A stretch of DNA of 64,000 bases, taken from assembly GCF_000633515.1 (NCBI RefSeq), contig NZ_AYMP01000004.1:186001-250000 (forward strand), read 5' to 3'. This document shows positions 54,042 to 64,000 of the stretch, one piece after another (the first letter of the stretch is position 1; each line of letters opens with the position of its first letter). The translations under genes were made by a program, and so were the position numbers. The DNA comes from Morganella morganii H1r. GTDB lineage: Bacteria > Pseudomonadota > Gammaproteobacteria > Enterobacterales > Enterobacteriaceae. Below the pieces are notes generated by a model. The model made no database searches, was not told the origin of the DNA, and saw only the letters and a program-made list of their open reading frames with translations.

Positions 54042-54397
54042 AATCCCGTTACTCCCGCATTGCTCATTGTGATTATTATTCCGTTATTTTCCAGGTTATC
54101 GCATTACGGCTTATTGAGAATAAGAAAATAAAGCCATAACTCATAACAAAATAATCTGATATATCATGATGATTATTTGCCAACCGTATATCTCCGGGTT
54201 ACACACAGATAAACAATGCATTACGTATAAAAAAAATAATGACCCCACCCTTCATTTTAATGAAATAAGTATCTTTGCCGGGAATATTCTTCATGTATAA
54301 CAAAAAGGAATTTCAATATAAAAAGTAATTCTTTCCCGGAATATATTCCATAACACTAAATAGATAACTATTCGTGACTTCGCAACGGAAGAGAACA
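54042..54397. promoter_or_regulatory. cysJ-tauA divergent promoter region
   Basis: 356 bp without coding features, AT-rich on the cysJ side. It contains similar elements CCGGGAATATTCTTCATGTA (54278-54297) and CCCGGAATATATTCCATAAC (54335-54354); the second includes the perfect palindrome GGAATATATTCC (54338-54349). In enterics CysB activates cysJI and Cbl activates tauABCD, so these are candidate CysB/Cbl sites. Confidence 0.45.
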
Positions 54398-55435
54398 ATG
54401 TCGTTATATCAGCCTCAGAGAAAAAATAAATTAAAGGTGGTCATCTCTTTGCTGGCAGCACTGGTCATTATCAGCGGGTTTATTTACAGCCAGAAAGCAC
54501 CGGCACCACCGGCAACAACGGAAAAACCGGTGGTAATCGCTTATCAGGCGATTATCGACCCCGGTAAAATCGCGCAGGCAAACCATACCTACGAAGCTGC
54601 CACCGGTAAACCGATCATCTGGAAGAAATTCGACAGCGGTGCCGATGTGCTGACCGCCCTGGCTGCCGGTGAAGCGGATATTGCCAATATGGGATCCGCA
54701 CCGTTTACTGTTGCCGCCAGCCGCGGACTGCCGGTAGAGGTTTTTTATATTTCCGGCATCCCGGACACCGCCGAAGCACTGATTATCCGCAATGACCGTG
54801 ATCCGTCCGGTGGGCTGGCCGGTAAAAAAATTGCTGTACCTTTTACCTCCACCGCTCATTACAGCCTGCTGGCAGCACTGGAACATCTGAATATTGATGA
54901 AAAATCCGTTCAGCTGGTCAATCTTCGCCCTGCTGACATTGTCGCGGCATGGGAGAGAGGCGATATTGACGCGGCGTATGTCTGGGAACCGGCCTTAAGT
55001 CAGCTGAAAGCCAACGGGCAGATCCGGATTTCCGGCCGTGATGTGCGGGCATGGGGAAAACCAACCTATGACCTGTGGGTCGCGGACAGCAACTTTGCCT
55101 CACAGCATCCTGATGTGCTGGCGCAGTTCGCCGCCGCTACTGACACTGAGGTTCAGTGGTATCAGCGGAATAAAAATACTATTACGGACTTTCCTGACAT
55201 CACAGGCAAAATTGCACAGCTGACCGGTGCCCGCCCGGAAGATGTGGCAGGCGTGCTGGCGGGTAATGATTATCCCGCCCTGAAAGAGCAAAAACAGATC
55301 CTGACAACCACCCTGGCAGATGATATCCGCAATACCGCACTGTTTTTACAGCAGCAGGGCAGTATTGATTCGGTTAAAGATTCCTATGCCGGCAATATCA
55401 ATACGGACGCTGTCACCACGGCAGCGGGGAAATAA
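54398..55435 (+). CDS. tauA: taurine ABC transporter substrate-binding protein
   Basis: 345-residue periplasmic binding protein for taurine. The N-terminal hydrophobic segment (about 14-32, LKVVISLLAALVIISGFIY) is preceded by a basic 13-residue N-region, and no clean AxA cleavage site follows, so it may stay membrane-tethered. The SsuA/TauA/NMT1 fold is evident in VVIAYQAIIDPGKIAQAN, GEADIANMGSAPFTVAAS and AAYVWEPALSQL. Start ATG 54398 after GGAAGAG. First of tauABCD. Confidence 0.92.
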   Translation: MSLYQPQRKNKLKVVISLLAALVIISGFIYSQKAPAPPATTEKPVVIAYQAIIDPGKIAQANHTYEAATGKPIIWKKFDSGADVLTALAAGEADIANMGSAPFTVAASRGLPVEVFYISGIPDTAEALIIRNDRDPSGGLAGKKIAVPFTSTAHYSLLAALEHLNIDEKSVQLVNLRPADIVAAWERGDIDAAYVWEPALSQLKANGQIRISGRDVRAWGKPTYDLWVADSNFASQHPDVLAQFAAATDTEVQWYQRNKNTITDFPDITGKIAQLTGARPEDVAGVLAGNDYPALKEQKQILTTTLADDIRNTALFLQQQGSIDSVKDSYAGNINTDAVTTAAGK

Positions 55436-55437
55436 CA

Positions 55438-56211
55438 ATGGCGGATATCGTACTGGAAAATATTGATCTGGTTTATCACGGTCAGCCGCAGACAACCTTA
55501 TCCGGTATTGATTTAACCATTCCGGATAACGGTATTACCGTGATCCTCGGTGCTTCCGGCTGCGGGAAAACCTCGTTGCTGAATATTGTCGCCGGTTTTC
55601 TGCCCCCCTCCGGCGGAAAAATAACACGGGACGGAAACGAAATCCGGCATCCCGCCTCTGACAGAGTCGTGGTATTTCAGAATGATGCCCTCATGCCCTG
55701 GCTGAATGTCTATGAAAATGTCGCACTGGGACTGAAAATTAAAAAACTCGGTAAACAGGAAGAAAAAGCAGCGGTCGAAGAGAATCTGCAAAAAGTCGGA
55801 TTACTGCATGCCATTACCGATAATATCTGGTCACTGTCCGGCGGAATGCGGCAGCGGGTCGGCATTGCCAGGGCACTGGCTGTAAAGTCTGATTTTATTC
55901 TGATGGACGAACCCTTCGGCGCACTCGATGCCGCCAACCGGGAGCAGATGCAAACCTTAATTCTGACCTTGTGGAAAAAACAGCAGAGTGCCTTTTTTAT
56001 TATCACTCACGATATTGAAGAAGCACTGTTAATGGCGACGAAGCTGATATTAATGGCGCCGTCTCCGGGACGGATAATATCGGAAGAAGAACCCCCGTTT
56101 TATCAGCAGTGGTCAGATGGCAGGCCTGTCCGGCAAATTAAATCAGACCCGGCCTTTATTCATCACCGCGACACACTGTCAGACAAAATAATGGCATACC
56201 AGCGCGGTTAA
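55438..56211 (+). CDS. tauB: taurine ABC transporter ATP-binding protein
   Basis: 257-residue ATPase. Walker A GASGCGKTSLLNI, signature LSGGMRQRVGIARAL and Walker B FILMDEPFGALDAANREQ are intact. Starts 2 bp after tauA. Energises taurine uptake under sulfate limitation. Confidence 0.95.
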   Translation: MADIVLENIDLVYHGQPQTTLSGIDLTIPDNGITVILGASGCGKTSLLNIVAGFLPPSGGKITRDGNEIRHPASDRVVVFQNDALMPWLNVYENVALGLKIKKLGKQEEKAAVEENLQKVGLLHAITDNIWSLSGGMRQRVGIARALAVKSDFILMDEPFGALDAANREQMQTLILTLWKKQQSAFFIITHDIEEALLMATKLILMAPSPGRIISEEEPPFYQQWSDGRPVRQIKSDPAFIHHRDTLSDKIMAYQRG

Positions 56212-56234
56212 TTCACCGGTACGGAGTGACATCA

Positions 56235-57026
56235 ATGGCAGATATAAATAAACAGAACCGCTACAGCCGTTTATTTCTCAGTATTGTGAGTTTATCCGTG
56301 CTGATTGCCGGCTGGTGGCTGATCACCGCATTGCAGTGGGTCAATCCGCTCTATTTACCCGCCCCGGCTCAGATAGGACACCAGTTTCTGGCGTTATCCG
56401 AATCCGGTTATATGAATGCCACGCTGTGGCAGCACCTGGCGGCCAGTCTTGACCGCATGCTCAAAGCGCTGCTTCTGGCGGTTATCACCGGGATCCCGCT
56501 GGGCGTACTGATGGGACTGAGTTCCCGGATACGCGGCATACTGGATCCGGTGGTTGAACTGTACCGCCCGGTTCCCCCGCTTGCCTATCTGCCGCTGATC
56601 GTGATCTGGTTCGGGATCGGGGAAACCACCAAGATCCTGCTGATCTGGCTGGCGATCCTTGCGCCGGTTCTGATTTCAACAATGCAGGGCATTATGGCTG
56701 CGCCGGGAAACCGGATCCGCGCTGTACAGTCTCTGGGGGCAAACCGGCTTCAGGTACTGAGATATGTGATCCTGCCGTCAGCACTGCCGCAGATGCTGAC
56801 CGGCATCCGGATCGGCCTCGGCGTGGGCTGGTCAACCCTGGTGGCGGCAGAGCTGGTCGCGGCACAGCAGGGACTGGGGTTTATGGTGCAGTCCGCCGCG
56901 CAGTTTCTTAACACCGGCATCGTCATCACCGGCATCGCTGTGATTGCCGTGGTGGCGCTCGCCATCGAACTGGCATTGCGTCATTTGCAGCAGGCATTAG
57001 TGCCGTGGTACGGCAAAGAATCTTAA
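56235..57026 (+). CDS. tauC: taurine ABC transporter permease
   Basis: 263-residue inner-membrane permease with about six helices. The EAA loop GNRIRAVQSLGANRLQVLRY (about 158-177) contacts TauB. Start ATG at 56235; a GTG at 56226 is an alternative. 23 bp after tauB. Confidence 0.94.
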   Translation: MADINKQNRYSRLFLSIVSLSVLIAGWWLITALQWVNPLYLPAPAQIGHQFLALSESGYMNATLWQHLAASLDRMLKALLLAVITGIPLGVLMGLSSRIRGILDPVVELYRPVPPLAYLPLIVIWFGIGETTKILLIWLAILAPVLISTMQGIMAAPGNRIRAVQSLGANRLQVLRYVILPSALPQMLTGIRIGLGVGWSTLVAAELVAAQQGLGFMVQSAAQFLNTGIVITGIAVIAVVALAIELALRHLQQALVPWYGKES

Positions 57027-57046
57027 CTGACAGAGAGGTCATGCAT

Positions 57047-57874
57047 ATGGAGATCCAACCGTTGACACCCGCCATCGGTGCGCTGGTCGGGGGTATTAAC
57101 CTGAATAAAACGCCGGATGCCGCCACGCTGGCGGCATTACAGGATGCGTTACTGGAACATCAGGTACTGTTTTTCCGTCAGCAATATATTGAACCGGAAG
57201 CCCAGCGGGACTTTGCCGCTGCGCTGGGTGAACTGCATATCCATCCGGTTTATCCTTCCCACAAAGACGTGCGGGAACTGATTGTGCTCGACAGCCACCT
57301 GCTGGATCTGAAAGATAACGAACTGTGGCACACCGACGTGACATTTCTGGAAAAACCGGCCATGGGCTGTGTATTATCCGCCGTACAGGTTCCCCCTTTC
57401 GGCGGCGATACCCTGTGGGCCAGTCTGACCCGTGCTTATGATGATTTATCACCGCCGTTACAGGCATTTTTATCCGGCCTGACGGCGGAGCATGATATCA
57501 GCCTCTCGTTCCCGGACAGCCGCTTTGCGCAGACCGGCGAAGCAAAAGACGCGCTGGAAAAAGCCCGCCGTGATTTCCCGCCGAAACGCCACCCGCTGGT
57601 CAGAACCCATCCGGTTACCGGTAAGAAGAGCTTATTTGTGACCGAAGGTTTTACCCGCCGTATCTGTGAATTAAGTCCGGAAGAGAGTGATACATTGCTG
57701 ACGTTCCTGTTTAAACACAGCACACAGCCGAAATATTTTGTCCGCTGGCACTGGCAGAACGGTGATATGGCCGTCTGGGATAACCGCTGCACCCAGCATC
57801 TCGCCAGTTTTGATTACGGCGATTTTCACCGCATTATGCACAGAGCAACCGTGATCGGTGATAAGCCGGTTTAA
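57047..57874 (+). CDS. tauD: taurine dioxygenase
   Basis: 275-residue Fe(II)/2-oxoglutarate-dependent dioxygenase that converts taurine to sulfite and aminoacetaldehyde; the sulfite feeds the adjacent CysJI. Iron ligands are in LWHTDVTF (HxD) and the distal His of HRIMHRAT near the C-terminus. Start ATG at 57047, with GAGG 8 nt upstream. Last gene of tauABCD. Confidence 0.96.
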   Translation: MEIQPLTPAIGALVGGINLNKTPDAATLAALQDALLEHQVLFFRQQYIEPEAQRDFAAALGELHIHPVYPSHKDVRELIVLDSHLLDLKDNELWHTDVTFLEKPAMGCVLSAVQVPPFGGDTLWASLTRAYDDLSPPLQAFLSGLTAEHDISLSFPDSRFAQTGEAKDALEKARRDFPPKRHPLVRTHPVTGKKSLFVTEGFTRRICELSPEESDTLLTFLFKHSTQPKYFVRWHWQNGDMAVWDNRCTQHLASFDYGDFHRIMHRATVIGDKPV

Positions 57875-58066
57875 ACACCTGTATAACATGACGCAGCCGG
57901 CGGCCCGGCGCGTCATGACCGGAAGCGATAAATAACCGCCTGATACCGCACCTGTTTATTTGTACCACATCATAAAATACCGCAATTACCCACATATAAT
58001 TCGCCCGGATTATGCTATTCTGCCGGGAGTATTTTCTTCCCGTACTCACAACACCGGTTAAGGACT

Positions 58067-59155
58067 ATGTGGTTTAAATTATTGCGCTCCGTTTTTATGG
58101 GACTTCTTGTGGCTGCCCTGCTTCTGGTCAGCGTCCCGTCTATTCGCCCGCAATTTGTGACCCAGTGGTTTACGAATCTGTTTAATAATGACGAACCGGT
58201 CAGCTACAACAAGGCAGTACGCCGTGCCGCACCTGCCGTGGTCAACGTTTACAGCAGTAGTATGGGCAGCCTCTCCCAGCAGGGCCCCGAGCTGAACTCC
58301 CTCGGCTCCGGCGTGATCATGAATGATCAGGGCTACATCCTGACCAACCAGCATGTGATTAGAAATGCCGATCAGATTCTGATCGCACTGCAATACGGCA
58401 ATTACGGCCGCCTGTATGAAGGTATGCTGATTGGTGCGGATGATCTGACTGACCTCGCGGTGCTGAAAATCAATACCACCGATAAACTGCCGGTGATCCC
58501 GATCAACCCGAAACGTCAGTCCCATGTGGGTGATGTGGTGCTGGCGATCGGTAACCCGTTTAATGTCGGGCAGACAGTAAACCAGGGCATAATCAGTGCA
58601 ATGGGCCGTGTCGGGCTGAGTCCGACCCGCCGCCAGAATTTTCTTCAGACTGATGCCTCGATTATGGCCGGTAACTCCGGCGGTGCCCTCGTCAATACTG
58701 AGGGCGAGTTAGTCGGCATCAATACCATGTCTTACGACAGCAACGATCCGTCACGGATGAGTGACAGCATCGGGCTGGCGATCCCCGCAGAGCTTGCCCT
58801 GCGCATTATGAATAAACTGATAAAAGACGGCCGTGTGATCCGGGGCTATATCGGCATCACTTCCAAAGAGCTGCCGCCGATCCGGACTAACAACAGTGAT
58901 ATCAATCAGATAACCGGTCTGCGGGTCTTTCAGGTTGCCCGTGACGGCCCGGCGGATAAAGGCGGGATTCAGGTCGGGGATATCATCACCAGCGTCAATA
59001 ACAAGCCAAGCACCTCACCACTGGAAATGATGGATCAGGTGGCGGAACTGAGCCCGGGCAGTGTTGTGCCGGTCACCCTGTTGCGTAATGGTCAGATGCG
59101 GTCTGTCGATGTGACCATCGAAGAGTTCACGCCTTCCCCCGGCGGACAGGAATAA
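58067..59155 (+). CDS. degS: stress-sensor serine protease DegS
   Basis: 362-residue inner-membrane-anchored HtrA protease that cleaves RseA when its single PDZ domain binds unfolded OMP C-termini, starting the sigma-E response. N-terminal helix about residues 5-27. Catalytic motifs LTNQHVI (His), DLTDLAVLKI (Asp) and GNSGGALVNTEGE (Ser), then one PDZ domain (about 255-345). Separated from degQ by the cys/tau block. Confidence 0.96.
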   Translation: MWFKLLRSVFMGLLVAALLLVSVPSIRPQFVTQWFTNLFNNDEPVSYNKAVRRAAPAVVNVYSSSMGSLSQQGPELNSLGSGVIMNDQGYILTNQHVIRNADQILIALQYGNYGRLYEGMLIGADDLTDLAVLKINTTDKLPVIPINPKRQSHVGDVVLAIGNPFNVGQTVNQGIISAMGRVGLSPTRRQNFLQTDASIMAGNSGGALVNTEGELVGINTMSYDSNDPSRMSDSIGLAIPAELALRIMNKLIKDGRVIRGYIGITSKELPPIRTNNSDINQITGLRVFQVARDGPADKGGIQVGDIITSVNNKPSTSPLEMMDQVAELSPGSVVPVTLLRNGQMRSVDVTIEEFTPSPGGQE

Positions 59156-59160
59156 GGCAC

Positions 59161-59188
59161 AAAAAAAGAGCGGATATCCGCTCTTTTC
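59161..59188. terminator. bidirectional terminator degS/murA
   Basis: Perfect palindrome AAAAGAGCGGAT/ATCCGCTCTTTT between convergent degS and murA. Confidence 0.88.
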
Positions 59189-59211
59189 TGTTTATCACTT
59201 ATATCAGGGAA

Positions 59212-60489
<1,278 letters not shown>

Positions 60490-60544
60490 TCATTATCATT
60501 AATTGCTGCCGCGTGACTTATCACTGTATTGTCAGCCGCCGCGG

Positions 60545-60799
60545 TTACAGCCCGCTCAGTTTACGATCCCGTTCCCACTGAGCCGGGGTATAGGCTTTGA
60601 TAGACAACGCGTGGATACGGTTATCCGCAATATATTCCATCAGCGGCGCATACACGGCCTGCTGCTGTTTAACGCGGCTCATGCCGTCAAAAAGATCGCC
60701 GACAGCGATCACCTGAAAATGGCTGCCGTCACCGGTCACAATTGCGTCAGTAAGTGCTAACTTATCCATCAGCACCTGTTTGATTTCGTTCGTATCCAT
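60545..60799 (-). CDS. ibaG: BolA family iron-sulfur/acid-stress protein IbaG
   Basis: 84-residue BolA-like protein (YrbA). The [19 protein letters not shown] motif contains the [H/C] ligands used with Grx4 to bind a 2Fe-2S cluster. It affects acid tolerance and envelope homeostasis. Lies between mlaB and murA as in E. coli. Confidence 0.95.
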   Translation of the reverse strand: MDTNEIKQVLMDKLALTDAIVTGDGSHFQVIAVGDLFDGMSRVKQQQAVYAPLMEYIADNRIHALSIKAYTPAQWERDRKLSGL

Positions 60800-60873
60800 A
60801 ATTTCTCAAATTGGTTATCAGATTGTGTGTTATAGGCACTATCGTAATCGAATATGCCCCGCTCTTAAACCAT

Positions 60874-60910
60874 TAAAAATGCCTCCGGCTGTAGTGACAC
60901 AGGCGGAGGC
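60874..60910 (-). terminator. mla operon terminator
   Basis: Stem GCCTCCG...CGGAGGC with extra CTGT/ACAG pairing, followed by ATTTTT on the - strand, downstream of mlaB. Confidence 0.75.
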
Positions 60911-60975
60911 AGTTACCTTACGGAAAATAACGGCAAATAAGTATCTGTCCTGCCGTTATTTACATTATTTTTAAT

Positions 60976-61266
60976 TCACGCGTTCTGACTGAATTCGAAC
61001 TCAACACCGTAGAGTGACATCAGCATCTGCAAGTTAGCGCTTACTCCGGATAACACAAACGGTGCTTTCGGACGCTCTCCCCGCAGACGGACCAGCATAG
61101 CCAGCCCGGCGGAATCCACATGACTGAGACCGGAAACATCCACCGTCTGCACGGCGCTCATCTGCTGCTGACGTGCATTCCAGAACGACAGCAGTGTATC
61201 GCGATCCAGTTCCCCGTTCAGGGCGAGGGTTTCACCCTGTTTTTCCCACGTCAGCGCAGCTGTCAT
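60976..61266 (-). CDS. mlaB: STAS-domain protein MlaB
   Basis: 96-residue STAS protein that stabilises and activates the MlaF ATPase in the MlaFEDB inner-membrane complex. The STAS core VDVSGLSHVDSAGLAMLVRL carries the Thr/Ser-bearing loop (Ser52 region). It shares a TAATG junction with mlaC. Confidence 0.94.
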   Translation of the reverse strand: MTAALTWEKQGETLALNGELDRDTLLSFWNARQQQMSAVQTVDVSGLSHVDSAGLAMLVRLRGERPKAPFVLSGVSANLQMLMSLYGVEFEFSQNA

Positions 61267-61895
61267 TATTTCTGATCCAGGGTAATCGGGGTTTTCGCAC
61301 TGCGCTCAAGCTCCGCAGTCAGGCCATCAACCCCTTTCTGACGCAGAATAGATGCCCACTCATTTTGTTTGGTGGTGATCATGCTCACACCTTCAGCAAT
61401 CATGTCATACGCCTGCCAGTGACCGGTTTTGGTATTTTTACGCCACTGGAAATCCAGACGGATTGGCGGACGCCCGCCCGGCTCGGTCAGTGTCACACGG
61501 ATAGCCACGATGGTTTTATCACCCAGCGGCTGTGCCGGATCAATCTGATAAGTCTGGTTGGTGTACATTGCCAGTGCCTGGCCGTATGCCTGGGCCAGAT
61601 ACGCCTCAAAGGCTTTGAAATAGGCGTCGCGCTGTGCCGGTGTCGCATCTTTGTAGTAAGAGCCTAACACCAGTGCACCGGCGTATTTGATCTGCACATA
61701 CGGCAGTAATTCTTCCTGAACCACGGTGCGCAGATAGTCCGGGTTCTGCCGGATTTGCGCCTGGTCTGCTTTCAGACGGCTGAAGGTTTTCGCCGCCGCA
61801 TCATTCATCAGTGTATACGGGTTTGTCTGGTCAACAGCGCCGGCAAACGGGGCTATCACCACCAGCATTGCCGCTATCAGTAAACGCTTAAACAT
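61266..61895 (-). CDS. mlaC: periplasmic phospholipid-binding protein MlaC
   Basis: 209-residue periplasmic shuttle carrying phospholipids between MlaA-OmpC and MlaFEDB. Signal peptide about 1-20 (cut after FAGA). NTF2-like MlaC body with [18 protein letters not shown] and DFQWRKN. The start at 61895 follows AGGAG; an ATG at 61922 was rejected. Confidence 0.95.
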   Translation of the reverse strand: MFKRLLIAAMLVVIAPFAGAVDQTNPYTLMNDAAAKTFSRLKADQAQIRQNPDYLRTVVQEELLPYVQIKYAGALVLGSYYKDATPAQRDAYFKAFEAYLAQAYGQALAMYTNQTYQIDPAQPLGDKTIVAIRVTLTEPGGRPPIRLDFQWRKNTKTGHWQAYDMIAEGVSMITTKQNEWASILRQKGVDGLTAELERSAKTPITLDQK

Positions 61896-62013
61896 AATCA
61901 ACTCCTGATTAATCACCGGCACTTTCCGCCGTGAAGGTGTCTTCGGTAAACAGTATTATGCAGGATGTCCGCCCCTGCGGGCAAAAACATCCGCTTTTAC
62001 ATTACTTTTCGTA

Positions 62014-62538
62014 TCAGTGCTGTGCAGCCGGTGCCGCTTCCGGGGTATTACCCCCTTCGCCGTCACCGCTCTTATACAGGAACTGACCGATTAAATCTTC
62101 CAGCACCATCGCCGGTTTGGTGTCCTGAATACGGCTGCCGTCTTTCAGCATCTCAGTCATCGGCAGATCCGGGTCTGTTGTATTCTCAAACCCTTTACTG
62201 AGTGCCAGATACTGCTCACCCAGCAGACCGGAGGTGCGGATAGACAACGAACTGGTGTCCGGAATCTGATCATACTGACTGTAGATATCCAGCGTCACTT
62301 CCGGTTTATAGTCCTTGTCCAGACGGATGTCATTGACGCGGCCAATCACCACACCGCCGATTTTTACCGGTGAACGGGCCTGCAGGCCGCCGATATCATC
62401 AAAGGTGGCAGACACGCGGTAGGTTTTTTCGCTGCCGACAGAGCGGATATCCGCCACTTTCAGTGCCAGGAAGATAATCGCCGCAATGGCAATTAAGACG
62501 AAAAGCCCGACCCAAACTTCATTTTTCTTGCTTTGCAT
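62014..62538 (-). CDS. mlaD: MCE-domain phospholipid transporter subunit MlaD
   Basis: 174-residue membrane-anchored MCE protein that forms a hexameric ring around the lipid channel. One N-terminal helix (about 9-27), then the MCE domain (about 38-117, YRVSATFDDIGGLQARSPVKI, GVVIGRV) and a polar tail. Confidence 0.96.
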   Translation of the reverse strand: MQSKKNEVWVGLFVLIAIAAIIFLALKVADIRSVGSEKTYRVSATFDDIGGLQARSPVKIGGVVIGRVNDIRLDKDYKPEVTLDIYSQYDQIPDTSSLSIRTSGLLGEQYLALSKGFENTTDPDLPMTEMLKDGSRIQDTKPAMVLEDLIGQFLYKSGDGEGGNTPEAAPAAQH

Positions 62539-62541
62539 TGT

Positions 62542-63324
62542 TTAATTCCCGAACATCAGTGCCGTAAGCACAAAATCTAACCCTAACACGGCAAGCGATG
62601 AATGAACGACCGTGCGTGTTGTTGCCCGACTAATCCCTTCAGACGTCGGAATAGCGTCATACCCGTTATACAGGGCAATCCAGGTGACGGTGAAGGCGAA
62701 AACCACACTCTTGTAAATGCAGTTCATCACATCCTTCTGCCAGTCCACATTGGCCTGCATGGAAGCCCAGTAGAACCCTTCATCGATCCCTTTCCAGTCC
62801 ACCCCGACCATGACCCCGCCAAGAATACCCACGGCGACAAAAATCATGGATAACAGCGGCATGCTGATCAAACCGGCCCAGAAGCGCGGTGCGATCACAC
62901 GGCGCAGCGGATCGACCGCCATCATTTCCAGGCTGGATAACTGTTCTGTGGCTTTCATCAGCCCGATTTCCGCTGTCAGTGCGGAACCGGCGCGTCCGGC
63001 AAACAGCAGAGCGGTCACCACCGGCCCCAGTTCACGCAGCAGCGACAGCGCCACCATCATGCCGAGACTGGCTTCCGCACTGAAGGTTTTCAGAACCAGA
63101 TATCCCTGTAAGGCCAGAACCATCCCGATAAACAGCCCGGACACTGAAATAATCAGCAGGGACTGCACACCGACGCTGTACAGCTGCTTACGCAGCAGCG
63201 GCCACTGCCGGGCAAACTGCGGTTTGCCGAACAGCGCACGGAACAGCATGTATCCTGACCGCCCGAAAGACGCGCATGTCGCTAACGCGCGGCGTCCCAA
63301 AGCAGCAAGTGCCTGTGTCAACAT
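62542..63324 (-). CDS. mlaE: phospholipid ABC transporter permease MlaE
   Basis: 260-residue inner-membrane permease with 5-6 helices; MlaE dimerises under the MlaD ring. Seen: [20 protein letters not shown] (coupling helix) and [19 protein letters not shown]. 3 bp before mlaD in transcription order. Confidence 0.96.
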   Translation of the reverse strand: MLTQALAALGRRALATCASFGRSGYMLFRALFGKPQFARQWPLLRKQLYSVGVQSLLIISVSGLFIGMVLALQGYLVLKTFSAEASLGMMVALSLLRELGPVVTALLFAGRAGSALTAEIGLMKATEQLSSLEMMAVDPLRRVIAPRFWAGLISMPLLSMIFVAVGILGGVMVGVDWKGIDEGFYWASMQANVDWQKDVMNCIYKSVVFAFTVTWIALYNGYDAIPTSEGISRATTRTVVHSSLAVLGLDFVLTALMFGN

Positions 63325-63331
63325 GTCTCGT

Positions 63332-64000
63332 TTATCCTAATAAATCTGATTGGTAATCACCCGCCGGATAGCGGAAAGGAACCGGCCCGTCAGCAATACC
63401 ATCCAGGAACTGGCGCACGCGCGGTTCGGTGTTCTCCTGCAACTCTTCTGCGGTGCCCTGTGCAATCACGGACTGCTCCGCGACGATATAAGCCTTATCC
63501 GCAATACTGAGCACTTCCGGCACATCGTGAGAGACCACAACGCAGGTTACACCCAGCGACTGATTGAGTTCATCAATCAGTTTTACCAGCACACCCATGG
63601 TAATCGGATCCTGGCCGACAAACGGCTCATCAAACAGGATAAGATCCGGATCCAGTGCAATGGCCCGCGCCAGTGCCGCACGACGCGCCATTCCGCCGGA
63701 AAGTTCAGACGGCATCAGGTTTGCCGCCCCCCGTAAACCGACCGCTTCCAGTTTCATCATCACGGTTGTCCGGATCAGGGATTCCGGCAGCCGGGTATGT
63801 TCACGCAGCGGGAACGCCACGTTGTCATAGACTGTCATATCGGTAAATAACGCCCCGGACTGAAACAGCATGCTCATTTTACGGCGCGACTGATACAGTT
63901 TGCTGCGGGAGAGTGCCGGGATATTATCACCGTCAAACCAGATTTCACCGCTGTCCGGGCGCAGCTGCCCGCCAATCAGACGCAACAGCGTGGTTTTCCC
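63332..64000 (-). CDS. mlaF: phospholipid ABC transporter ATP-binding protein MlaF (N-terminus outside window)
   Basis: At least 222 residues of the ATPase are in the window; the first part, including the start of Walker A, lies beyond 64000. The frame enters at [13 protein letters not shown]. Signature [15 protein letters not shown] and Walker [14 protein letters not shown] are present. In E. coli MlaF drives phospholipid movement with MlaE/D/B. Confidence 0.95.
   Translation of the reverse strand, partial: GKTTLLRLIGGQLRPDSGEIWFDGDNIPALSRSKLYQSRRKMSMLFQSGALFTDMTVYDNVAFPLREHTRLPESLIRTTVMMKLEAVGLRGAANLMPSELSGGMARRAALARAIALDPDLILFDEPFVGQDPITMGVLVKLIDELNQSLGVTCVVVSHDVPEVLSIADKAYIVAEQSVIAQGTAEELQENTEPRVRQFLDGIADGPVPFRYPAGDYQSDLLG

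Overview
The window is a chromosomal segment of an enteric gammaproteobacterium, almost certainly Morganella morganii. The ampC product matches the DHA-type class C beta-lactamase native to that species and is divergent from ampR. The remaining order (yqjA-yqjDEK-yqjF, yhaJ/yhaK, rnpB, rsmI/lpoA-yraN-diaA-dolP, mtgA-elbB-arcZ-arcB, gltBD, sspAB, rplM-rpsI, zapE/zapG, degQ, degS, murA-ibaG-mlaBCDEF) is an Enterobacterales backbone like the E. coli 69-73 min region, with insertions. I saw no tRNA, rRNA, transposase or CRISPR array.

Layout. 1-4753 (-): the 5' part of a very large alpha-2-macroglobulin-like protein with a CSEQ thioester motif. 4948-7073: ampC(-)/ampR(+). 7077-13379 (-): hydrogenase-2 operon hybOABCDE plus hypA/hybF. 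13380-14308: long AT-rich regulatory desert with two FNR-like sites. 14309-17041 (+): an AIDA-type autotransporter. 17094-20494 (-): a group II PLP amino-acid decarboxylase followed by a LeuT-type (NSS) sodium symporter. Between these two lies an attenuation leader: a 16-codon peptide with five Leu codons (four of them CUA), a competing hairpin set and an intrinsic terminator. This suggests leucine-tRNA-controlled expression of the transporter and a leucine/branched-chain amine-forming system. 21247-24949 (+): a VirK/YbjX-like gene and the yqj cluster. 24990-27650: an orphan family 25 glycosyltransferase and yhaJ/yhaK. 27703-28074 (-): RNase P RNA. 28149-34114: rsmI, lpoA, yraN, diaA, dolP, mtgA, elbB. 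34247-34357 (+): sRNA ArcZ beside arcB. 37304-43191 (+): glutamate synthase gltBD, with a candidate sigma-54 promoter and CRP-like site upstream.

43415-44486 (+) holds an overlapping gene pair that looks like a peptidoglycan-targeting L,D-transpeptidase-like toxin (Tlde1/DUF2778-like HxGxxxxGC motif, no signal peptide) and its exported immunity protein. 44545-46873 (-): sspAB and rplM-rpsI. 47115-48831: zapE and zapG. 49066-59155: degQ and degS, neighbours in E. coli, are here separated by a sulfur block (cysJI(-) and tauABCD(+), divergent). 59212-64000 (-): murA, ibaG and the mlaFEDCB lipid-transport operon, with mlaF cut by the window end.

The most interesting parts are the decarboxylase/attenuator/NSS-symporter locus and the candidate effector-immunity pair. 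Function, regulation and promoter claims for both are inferred from sequence only.
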